64,000 nucleotides of DNA from Megalopta genalis (taxonomy: Eukaryota; Arthropoda; Insecta; Hymenoptera; Halictidae), in NCBI RefSeq assembly GCF_051020955.1, contig NW_027476802.1, positions 1 through 64,000 of the forward strand, read 5' to 3'. Positions 13,701 to 24,419 of this stretch are shown here, in pieces. How positions within the stretch are numbered: the first letter of the stretch is position 1; each line of letters opens with the position of its first letter. Under the pieces are notes generated by a model. The model ran no database searches. It saw only the letters and a list, made by a program, of their open reading frames with translations, and was not told the DNA's origin. The position numbers and the translations under genes were made by a program.

Positions 13701-16700
13701 CATGAATTTGAAACTAAATTGTACATTTCGCATCATTTGAAGCTTATTCGCTTCTTGAAAATCGCGTATTTCGCACGAACTTGAGTCGAAATCGTGTGTT
13801 TCGAATGATATTGAAGACAAATCGTTTGTTTCGCGTGAATTTGGGGCTAAATCGTGTAATTCGCATGAATTTGAAGTTAAATTGTTCATTTCGCATGATT
13901 TGAAGCTTATTCGTTTCTTGAAAATCGCGTATTTCGCACGAACTTGAGTCGAAATCGTGTATTTCGCACGAAATTGACGCTAAATCGTTTGTTTAGCGTG
14001 GATTTGATGCTAAATCGTGTAATTCGCATGAATTTGAAGCTAAAATGCTCATTTCGCATGAATTTGACCTAAATCGTTTGTTGAAAATCGCTATTTTGCA
14101 TGAATTTGAATCGAAATCGTGTGTTTCGCATGAATTTGAAGCTAAATTGTTCATTTCGCATGATTTGGAGCTTATTCGTTTCTTGAAAATCGCGTATTTC
14201 GCATGAACTTGATTCGAAATCGTGTGTTTCGCATGATATTGTAGTTAAATCGTTTGTATCGCGTGGATTTAAAGCTAATTCGGGTATTTCCCATGAATTT
14301 GAATCTAAATTGTTCATTCCGCATGATTTGAAGCTTATTCATCTCTTGAAAATCGCGTATTTCGCACGAACTTGAGTCGAAATCGTGTATTTCGCATGAA
14401 ATTGGGGCTAAATCGTTTGATTCGCTTGGATTTGAGGCAAAATCGTGTAACTCGCATGAATTTGAAGCTAAAATGTTCATTTCGCATGAATTTGAACTAA
14501 ATCGTTTGTTGAAAATCGCTCTTTTTTGCACGAATTTGAATTGAAATCGTGTGTTTCGCATGAATTTGAAGCTAAATTGTTCATTTCGCATGATTTGAAG
14601 CTTATTCGTTTCTTGAAAATCGCATATATCGCATGAACTTGATTCGAAATCGTGTATTTCGCATGAAATTGGGGCTAAATCGTTTGATTCGCTTGGATTT
14701 GAAGCTATATCATGTAATTCGCATGAATTTTAAAGCTAAAATGTTCATTTCGCATGATTTGAAGCTCATTCGTTTCTTGAAAATCGCGTATTTCGCACGA
14801 ATTTGAATCGATATCGTGTGTTTCGCATGATATTGTAGTTAAATCGTTTGTATCGCGTGGATTTAAAGCTAATTCGTGTATTTCCCATGAATTTGAATCT
14901 AAATTGTTCATTCCGCATGATTTGAAGCTTATTCATCTCTTGAAAATCGCGTATTTCGCACGAACGTGAGTCGAAATCGTGTGTTTCGAATGATATTGAA
15001 GACAAATCGTTTGTTTCGCGTGAATTTGGGACTAAATCGTGTAATTCGCATGAATTTCAAGCTAAATTGTACATTTCGCATGATTTGAAGCTTATTCGCT
15101 TCTTGAAAATCGCGTATTTCGCACGAACTTGAGTCGAAATCGTGTGTTTCGAATGATATCGAAGACAAATCGTTTGTTTCGCGTGAATTTGGGGCTAAAT
15201 CGTGTAATTCGCATGAATTTGAAACTAAATTGTACATTTCGCATCATTTGAAGCTTATTCGCTTCTTGAAAATCGCGTATTTCGCACGAACTTGAGTCGA
15301 AATCGTGTGTTTCGAATGATATTGAAGACAAATCGTTTGTTTCGCGTGAATTTGGGGCTAAATCGTGTAATTCGCATGAATTTGAAGCTAAATTGTTCAT
15401 TTCGCATGATTTGAAGCTTATTCGTTTCTTGAAAATCGCGTATTTCGCACGAACTTGAGTCGAAATCGTGTATTTCGCACGAAATTGACGCTAAATCGTT
15501 TGTTTAGCGTGGATTTGATGCTAAATCGTGTAATTCGCATGAATTTGAAGCTAAAATGCTCATTTCGCATGAATTTGACCTAAATCGTTTGTTGAAAATC
15601 GCTATTTTGCATGAATTTGAATCGAAATCGTGTGTTTCGCATGAATTTGAAGCTAAATTGTTCATTTCGCATGATTTGGAGCTTATTCGTTTCTTGAAAA
15701 TCGCGTATTTCGCATGAACTTGATTCGAAATCGTGTGTTTTGCATGAAATTGGCGCTAAATCGTTTGATTCGCTTGGATTTGAAGCTATATCATGTAATT
15801 CGCATGAATTTTAAAGCTAAAATGTTCATTTCGCATGTATTTGAAATAAATCGTTTCTTGAAAATCGCTATTTTGCACGAATTTGAATCGATATCGTGTG
15901 TTTCGCATGATATTGTAGTTAAATCGTTTGTATCGCGTGGATTTAAAGCTAATTCGGGTATTTCCCATGAATTTGAATCTAAATTGTTCATTCCGCATGA
16001 TTTGAAGCTTATTCATCTCTTGAAAATCGCGTATTTCGCACGAACTTGAGTCGAAATCGTGTATTTCGCATGAAATTGGGGCTAAATCGTTTGATTCGCT
16101 TGGATTTGAGGCAAAATCGTGTAACTCGCATGAATTTGAAGCTAAAATGTTCATTTCGCATGAATTTGAACTAAATCGTTTGTTGAAAATCGCTCTTTTT
16201 TGCACGAATTTGAATTGAAATCGTGTGTTTCGCATGAATTTGAAGCTAAATTGTTCATTTCGCATGATTTGAAGCTTATTCGTTTCTTGAAAATCGCATA
16301 TATCGCATGAACTTGATTCGAAATCGTGTATTTCGCATGAAATTGGGGCTAAATCGTTTGATTCGCTTGGATTTGAAGCTATATCATGTAATTCGCATGA
16401 ATTTTAAAGCTAAAATGTTCATTTCGCATGATTTGAAGCTCATTCGTTTCTTGAAAATCGCGTATTTCGCACGAATTTGAATCGATATCGTGTGTTTCGC
16501 ATGATATTGTAGTTAAATCGTTTGTATCGCGTGGATTTAAAGCTAATTCGTGTATTTCCCATGAATTTGAATCTAAATTGTTCATTCCGCATGATTTGAA
16601 GCTTATTCATCTCTTGAAAATCGCGTATTTCGCACGAACGTGAGTCGAAATCGTGTGTTTCGAATGATATTGAAGACAAATCGTTTGTTTCGCGTGAATT

Positions 16701-18424
16701 TGGGACTAAATCGTGTAATTCGCATGAATTTCAAGCTAAATTGTACATTTCGCATGATTTGAAGCTTATTCGCTTCTTGAAAATCGCGTATTTCGCACGA
16801 ACTTGAGTCGAAATCGTGTGTTTCGAATGATATCGAAGACAAATCGTTTGTTTCGCGTGAATTTGGGGCTAAATCGTGTAATTCGCATGAATTTGAAACT
16901 AAATTGTACATTTCGCATCATTTGAAGCTTATTCGCTTCTTGAAAATCGCGTATTTCGCACGAACTTGAGTCGAAATCGTGTGTTTCGAATGATATTGAA
17001 GACAAATCGTTTGTTTCGCGTGAATTTGGGGCTAAATCGTGTAATTCGCATGAATTTGAAGCTAAATTGTTCATTTCGCATGATTTGAAGCTTATTCGTT
17101 TCTTGAAAATCGCGTATTTCGCACGAACTTGAGTCGAAATCGTGTATTTCGCACGAAATTGACGCTAAATCGTTTGTTTAGCGTGGATTTGATGCTAAAT
17201 CGTGTAATTCGCATGAATTTGAAGCTAAAATGATCATTTCGCATGAATGCGAACTAAATCGTTTGTTGAAAATCGCTATTTTGCACGAATTTGATTCGAA
17301 ATCTTGTGTTTCGCATGAATTTGAAGCTAAAATGTTCATTTCGCATGAATTTGTTTGAGGCTAAATCGTTTGTTTGAGGCGAAATCGTGTAATTCGCATG
17401 AATTTGAAGCTAAATTGTTCATTTCGCATGATTTGAAGCTTATTCGTTTCTTGAAAATCGCGTGTTTCGCACGAACTTGAGTCGAAATCGTGTATTTCGC
17501 TCGAAATTGACGCTAAATCGTTTGTTTAGCGTGGATTTGAGGCAAAATCGTGTAACTCGCATGAATTTGAAGCTAAAATGTTCATTTCGCATGAATTTGA
17601 ACTAAATCGTTTGTTGAAAATCGCTCTTTTTTGCACGAATTTGAATCGAAATCGTGTGTTTCGCATGAATTTGAAGCTAAATTGTTCATTTCGCATGATT
17701 TGAAGCTTATTCGTTTCTTGAAAATCGCATATATCGCATGAACTTGATTCGAAATCGTGTATTTCGCATGAAATTGGGGCTAAATCGTTTGATTCGCTTG
17801 GATTTGAAGCTATATCATGTAATTCGCATGAATTTTAAAGCTAAAAAGTTCATTTCGCATGATTTGAAGCTTATTCGTTTCTTGAAAATCGCGTATTTCG
17901 CACGAATTTGAATCGATATCGTGTGTTTCGCATGATATTGTAGTTAAATCGTTTGTATCGCGTGGATTTGAAGCTAATTCTTGTATTTCCCATGAATTTG
18001 AATCTAAATTGTTCATTTCGCATGATTTGAAGCTTATTCATCTCTTGAAAATCGCGTATTTCGCACGAATTTGAGTCGAAATCGTGTGTTTCGCATGGTA
18101 TTGAAGACAAATCGTTTGTTTCGCGTGAATTTGGGGCTAAATCGTGTAATTCGCATGAATTTGAAGCTAAATTGTTCATTTCGCATGATTTGAAGCTTAT
18201 TCGTTTCTTGAAAATCGCGTATTTCGCACGAACTTGAGTCGAAATCGTGTATTTCGCACGAAATTGACGCTAAATCGTCTGTTTAGCGTGGATTTGAGGC
18301 TAAATCGTGTAATTCGCATGAATTTGAAGCTAAAATGCTCATTTCGCATGAATTTGACCTAAATCGTTTGTTGAAAATCGCTATTTTGCATAAATTTGAA
18401 TCGAAATCGTGTGTTTCGCATGAA
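10705..18424 (+). repeat. Family A higher-order repeat, copy 3 (expanded)
   Basis: Segment of 7,720 bp. Its first 3 kb matches copy 1 at an offset of about 10,704-10,712 bp. It is longer than copies 1 and 2 by about fourteen 163-bp units. The excess comes largely from the internal 1.5/1.7-kb amplification at 13418-17230. From about 17,226 it carries the block type seen in copy 2 at about 8,850, so it holds both alternative versions. Few one-base run-length differences are seen here, so it is the best reference copy in the window. Confidence 0.8.
13418..17230 (+). repeat. 1,511/1,674-bp tandem amplification inside family A copy 3
   Basis: Sequence at 13581-14180 recurs at +1,511 (15092-15690) and again at a further +1,674 (from 16766). 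The two step sizes differ by exactly 163 bp. The longer version contains an extra unit near 15,737-15,900. Shared rare variants, such as TTTGGAGCTT at about 14,165 and 15,675, confirm that these are recent copies. The pattern is what unequal exchange misaligned by one basic unit would leave. Confidence 0.85.
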
Positions 18425-19570
18425 TTTGAAGCTAAATTGTTCATTTCGCATGATTTGAAGCTTATTCGTTTCTTGAAAATCGCGTATTTCGCATGAACTT
18501 GATTCGAAATCGTGTATTTCGCATGAAATTGGCGCTAAATCGTTTGATTCGCTTGGATTTGAAGCTATATCATGTAATTCGCATGAATTTTAAAGCTAAA
18601 ATGTTCATTTCGCATGTATTTGAAATAAATCGTTTCTTGAAAATCGCTATTTTGCACGAATTTGAATCGATATCGTGTGTTTCGCATGATATTGTAGTTA
18701 AATCGTTTGTGTCGCGTGGATTTAAAGCTAATTCGTGTATTTCCCATGAATTTGAATCTAAATTGTTCATTCCGCATGATTTGAAGCTTATTCATCTCTT
18801 GAAAATCGCGTATTTCGCACGAACGTGAGTCGAAATCGTGTGTTTCGCATGATATTGAAGATAAATCGTTTGTTTCGCGGGAATTTGAGGCTAAATCGTG
18901 TAATTCGCATGAATTTGAAGCTAAAATGATCATTTCGCATGAATGCGAACTAAATCGTTTGTTGAAAATCGCTATTTTGCACGAATTTGATTTCGAAATC
19001 TTGTGTTTCGCATGAATTTGAAGCTAAAATGTTCATTTCGCATGAATTTGTTTGCGGCTAAATTGTTTGTTTGAGGCTAAATCGTGTAATTCGCATGAAT
19101 TTGAAGCTAAATTGTTCATTTCGCATGATTTGAAGCTTATTCGTTTCTTGAAAATCGCGTGTTTCGCACGAACTTGAGTCGAAATCGTGTATTTCGCTCG
19201 AAATTGACGCTAAATCGTTTGTTTAGCGTGGATTTGAGGCAAAATCGTGTAACTCGCATGAATTTGAAGCTAAAATGTTCATTTCGCATGAATTAGAACT
19301 AAATCGTTTGTTGAAAATCGCTCTTTTTTGCACGAATTTGAATCGAAATCGTGTGTTTCGCATGAATTTGAAGCTAAATTGTTCATTTCGCATGATTTGA
19401 AGCTTATTCGTTTCTTGAAAATCGCATATATCGCATGAACTTGATTCGAAATCGTGTATTTCGCATGAAATTGGGGCTAAATCGTTTGATTCGCTTGGAT
19501 TTGAAGCTATATCATGTAATTCGCATGAATTTTAAAGCTAAAATGTTCATTTCGCATGATTTGAAGCTTA
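18425..19570 (+). repeat. Family A higher-order repeat, copy 4 (abbreviated)
   Basis: Starts with the same landmark as copies 1-3 and matches copy 3 at an offset of 7,720 bp near its start. It lacks one 163-bp unit near 18,770. After about 19,340 it jumps to sequence like 12,890-13,100, so more than 1 kb of the full HOR is missing. Confidence 0.7.
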
Positions 19571-22500
19571 TTCGCTTCTTGAAAATCGCGTATTTCGCAC
19601 GAACTTGAGTCGAAATCGTGTGTTTCGCATGATATTGAAGATAAATCGTCTGTTTAGCGTGGATTTGAGGCTAAATCGTGTAATTGGCATGAATTTGAAG
19701 CTAAAATGTTCATTTCGCATGAATTTGAACTAAATCGTTTGTTGAAAATAGCTATTTTGCACGAATTTGAACCGACATCGTGTGTTTCGTATGAATTTGA
19801 AACTAAATTGTTCATTTCGCATGATTTGAAGCTTATTCGTTTCTTGAAAATCGCGTATATCGCATGAACTTGATTCGAAATCGTGTATTTCGCATGAAAT
19901 TGGGGCTAAATCGTTTGATTCGCTTGGATTTGAAGCTGTATCATGTAATTCGCATGAATTTTAAAGCTAAAATGTTCATTTCGCATGATTTGAAGCTTAT
20001 TCGCTTCTTGAAAATCGCGTATTTCGCACGAACTTGAGTCGAAATCGTGTGTTTCGAATGATATTGAAGACAAATCGTTTGTTTCGCGTGAATTTGGGGA
20101 TAAATCGTGTAATTCGCATGAATTTGAAGCTAAATTGTTCATTTCGCATGATTTGAAGCTTATTCGTTTCTTGAACATCGCGTATTTCGCATGAACTTGA
20201 TTCGAAATCGTGTATTTCGCATGAAATTGGCGCTAAATCGTTTGATTCGCTTGGATTTGAAGCTATATCATGTAATTCGCATGAATTTTATAGCTAAAAT
20301 GTTCATTTCGCATGTATTTGAAATAAATCTTTTCTTGAAAATCGCTATTTTGCACGAATTTGAATCGATATCGTGTGTTTCGCATGATATTGTAGTTAAA
20401 TCGTTTGTATCGCGTGGATTTAAAGCTAATTCGTGTATTTCCCATGAATTTGAACCTAAATTGTTCATTTCGCATGATTTGAAGCTTATTCGTTTCTTGA
20501 AAATCGCGTATTTCGCACGAATTTGAATCGATATCGTGTGTTTCGCATGATATTGTAGTTAAATCGTTTGTATCGCGTGGATTTAAAGCTAATTCGTGTA
20601 TTTCCCATGAATTTGAACCTAAATTGTTCATTTCGCATGTTTTGAAGCTTATTCATCTGTTGAAAATCGCGTATTTCGCACGAACTTGAGTCGAAATCGT
20701 GTGTTTCGCATGATATTGAAGATAAATCGTTTGTTTCGCGTGGATTTACAGCTAATTCGTGTTTTTCTCATGAATTTGAAGCTAAATTGTTCATTTCGCA
20801 TGATTTGAAGCTTATTCGTTTATTGAAAATCGCGTATTTCGCACGAATTTGAGTCGAAATCGTGTTTTTCGCATAATATTGAAGATAAATCGTTTGTTTC
20901 GCGTGAATTTGGGGATAAATCGTGTGTTTCGCATGAATTTGAAACTAAATTGTTCATTTCGCATGATTTGAAGCTTATTCGTTTCTTGAAAATCGCGTAT
21001 ATCGCATGAACTTGATTCGAAATCGTGTATTTCGCATGAAATTGGGGCTAAATCGTTTGATTCGCTTGGATTTGAAGCTATATCATGTAATTCGCATGAA
21101 TTTTAAAGCTAAAATGTTCATTTCGCATGATTTGAAGCTTATTCGCTTCTTGAAAATCGCGTATTTCGCACGAACTTGAGTCGAAATCGTGTGTTTCGCA
21201 TGATATTGAAGATAAATCGTTTGTTTCGCGTGGATTTACAGCTAATTCGTGTTTTTCTCATGAATTTGAAGCTAAATTGTTCATTTCGCATGATTTGAAG
21301 CTTATTAGTTTATTGAAAATCGCGTATTTCGCACGAATTTGAGTCGAAATCGTGTTTTTCGCATAATATTGAAGATAAATCGTTTGTTTCGCGGGAATTT
21401 GTTTGAGGCTAAATCGTTTGTTTGAGGCTAAATCGTGTAATTCGCATGAATTTGAAACTAAATTGTTCATTTCGCATGATTTGAAGCTTATTCGTTTCTT
21501 GAAAATCGCGTATATCGCATGAACTTGATTCGAAATCGTGTATTTCGCATGAAATTGGGGCTAAATCGTTTGATTCGCTTGGATTTGAAGCTATATCATG
21601 TAATTCGCATGAATTTTAAAGCTAAAATGTTCATTTCGCATGATTTGAAGCTTATTTCGCTTCTTGAAAATCGCGTATTTCGCACGAACTTGAGTCGAAA
21701 TCGTGTGTTTCGAATGATATTGAAGACAAATCGTTTGTTTCGCGTGAATTTGGGTATAAATCGTGTAATTCGCATGAATTTGAAGCGAAATTGTTCATTT
21801 CGCATGATTTGAAGCTTATTCGTTTCTTGAAAATCGCGTATTTCGCATGAACTTGATTCGAAATCGTGTATTTCGCATGAAATTGGCGCTAAATCGTTTG
21901 ATTCGCTGGATTTGAAGCTATATCATGTAATTCGCATGAATTTTATAGCTAAAATGTTCATTTCGCATGTATTTGAAATAAATCGTTTCTTGAAAATCGC
22001 TATTTTGCACGAATTTGAATCGATATCGTGTGTTTCGCATGATATTGTAGTTAAATCGTTTGTATCGCGTGGATTTAAAGCTAATTCGTGTATTTCCCAT
22101 GAATTTGAACCTAAATTGTTCATTTCGCATGTTTTGAAGCTTATTCATCTGTTGAAAATCGCGTATTTCGCACGAACTTGAGTCGAAATCGTGTGTTTCG
22201 CATGATATTGAAGATAAATCGTTTGTTTCGCGTGGATTTACAGCTAATTCGTGTTTTTCTCATGAATTTGAAGCTAAATTGTTCATTTCGCATGATTTGA
22301 AGCTTATTCGTTTATTGAAAATCGCGTATTTCGCACGAATTTGAGTCGAAATCGTGTGTTTCGCATGATATTGAAGATAAAATCGTCTGTTTAGCGTTGA
22401 TTTGAGGCTAAATCGTGTAATTCGCATGAATTTGAAGCTAAAATGTTCATTTCGCATGAATTTGAACTAAATCGTTTGTTGAAAATCGCTATTTTGCACG

Positions 22501-24214
22501 AATTTGAACCGACATCGTGTGTTTCGCATGAATTTGAAACTAAATTGTTCATTTCGCATGATTTGAAGCTTACTCGTTTCTTGAAAATCGCGTATATCGC
22601 ATGAACTTGATTCGAAATCGTGTATTTCGCATGAAATTGGGGCTAAATCGTTTGATTCGCTTGGATTTGAAGCTATATCATGTAATTCGCATGAATTTTA
22701 AAGCTAAAATGTTCATTTCGCATGATTTGAAGCTTATTCGCTTCTTGAAAATCGCGTATTTCGCACGAACTTGAGTCGAAATCGTGTGTTTCGAATGATA
22801 TTGAAGACAAATCGTTTGTTTCGCGTGAATTTGGGGATAAATCATGTAATTCGCATGAATTTTATAGCTAAAATGTTCATTTCGCATGTATTTGAAATAA
22901 ATCGTTTCTTGAAAAATCGCTATTTCGCACGAATTTGAATCGATATCTTGTGTTTCGCATGATATTGTAGTTAAATCGTTTGTATCGCGTGGATTTAAAG
23001 CTAATTCGTGTATTTCCCATGAATTTGAACATAAATTGTTCATTTCGCATGATTTGAAGCTTATTCAAATGTTGAAAATCGCGTATTTCGCACGAACTTG
23101 AGTCGAAATCGTGTATTTCGCATGAAATTGGCGCTAAATCGTTTGTTTCGCTTGGATTTGAAGCTATATCATGTAATTCGCATGAATTTTAAAGCTAAAA
23201 TGTTCATTTCGCATGATTTGAAGCTTATTCGTTTATTGAAAATCGCGTATTTCGCACGAATTTGAGTCGAAATCGTGTGTTTCGCATGATATTGAAGATA
23301 AATCGTCTGTTTAGCGTTGATTTGAGGCTAAATCGTGTAATTCGCATGAATTTGAAGCTAAAATGTTCATTTCGCATGAATTTGAACTAAATCGTTTGTT
23401 GAAAATCGCTATTTTGCACGAATTTGAACCGACATCGTGTGTTTCGCATGAATTTGAAACTAAATTGTTCATTTCGCATGATTTGAAGCTTATTCGTTTC
23501 TTGAAAATCGCGTATATCGCATGAACTTGATTCGAAATCGTGTATTTCGCATGAAATTGGGGCTAAATCGTTTGATTCGCTTGGATTTGAAGCTATATCA
23601 TGTAATTCGCATGAATTTTAAAGCTAAAATGTTCATTTCGCATGATTTGAAGCTTATTCGCTTCTTGAAAATCGCGTATTTCGCACGAACTTGAGTCGAA
23701 ATCGTGTGTTTCGAATGATATTGAAGACAAATCGTTTGTTTCGCGTGAATTTGGGGATAAATCATGTAATTCGCATGAATTTTATAGCTAAAATGTTCAT
23801 TTCGCATGTATTTGAAATAAATCGTTTCTTGAAAATCGCTATTTTGCACGAATTTGAATCGATATCGTGTGTTTCGCATGATATTGTAGTTAAATCGTTT
23901 GTATCGCGTGGATTTAAAGCTAGTTCGTGTATTTCCCATGAATTTGAACCTAAATTGTTCATTTCGCATGATTTGAAGCTTATTCGTTTCTTGAAAATCG
24001 CGTATTTCGCACGAATTTGAATCGATATCGTGTGTTTCGCATGATATTGTAGTTAAATCGTTTGTATCGCGTGGATTTAAAGCTAATTCGTGTATTCCCC
24101 ATGAATTTGAACCTAAATTGTTCATTTCGCATGTTTTGAAGCTTATTCATCTGTTGAAAATCGCGTATTTCGCACGAACTTGAGTCGAAATCGTGTGTTT
24201 CGCATGAATTTGAA
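19571..24214 (+). repeat. Irregular tail of family A next to the junction
   Basis: Same sub-blocks as the rest of family A but shuffled into shorter HORs. A 920-bp repeat links 22,270-23,190 with 23,190-24,110, the second copy carrying an additional 163-bp unit near 23,960-24,120. A 1,655-bp offset links about 20,140-20,900 with about 21,790-22,480. A 490-bp offset links the GCATAATATT variant at 20,871 and 21,361. The palindrome variant found earlier in family A is not seen here. Confidence 0.8.
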
Positions 24215-24220
24215 TCTAAC
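24184..24220 (+). other. Junction between satellite families A and B
   Basis: To the left is the A-specific block ending GCACGAACTTGA followed by GTCGAAATCG. To the right is the B-specific TCTAACTCGTCTC. The shared stretch TGTGTTTCGCATGAATTT starting at 24194 fits either family, so the exchange point cannot be placed more finely. The switch keeps both orientation and the 30-bp register and has no inserted sequence. Confidence 0.85.
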
Positions 24221-24419
24221 TCGTCTCTTTCGTCTGCATTTGAAACTATGTCACTTATATCGCAAGTATCTGGAGCTAAATCATTGGTTTCGCATGGATT
24301 TGAAGCTAAACCTTCTACATCGCATTGATTTGCTGCTAAATCATTTGTTTCGCATGGATTTTAAGCTAACTCGTTTGTTTCGTCTGCATTTGAAACTATG
24401 TCACTTACATCGCAAGTAT

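Larger units (their letters stand above)
1..24214 (+). repeat. Satellite family A array, 163-bp basic unit
   Basis: Continuous head-to-tail array with no unique sequence. The 163-bp unit is seen directly from near-identical segments recurring at exact 163-bp offsets, for example 2543, 2706 and 2869, or 13255, 13418 and 13581. One unit splits into five sub-blocks: 29 bp (starts GCTAAATTGT), 43 bp (starts GCTTATTCG, contains TTGAAAATCGCG), 31 bp (starts GTCGAAATCG), 30 bp (starts GAYAAATCG) and 30 bp (starts GCTAAATCGTGTAATTCGC). The 43-bp block looks like a truncated monomer fused to a nearly complete one. Typical units carry one AAGCTT (HindIII) site, for example at 2702 and 2865. All units read in the same direction. 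The array runs off the left edge. A centromeric or heterochromatic role is inference from the architecture only. Confidence 0.95.

Noticed and set aside
1..24214. CENP-B-box-like motif
   Set aside because: I looked for TTCG followed at the correct spacing by A and CGGG. TTCGCGGG near 1580, 6838 and 12290 has the wrong spacing, and I found no full match.
24184..24220. Transposon insertion or target-site duplication at the A/B boundary
   Set aside because: No inserted sequence, terminal inverted repeats or flanking duplication; the register continues straight through.
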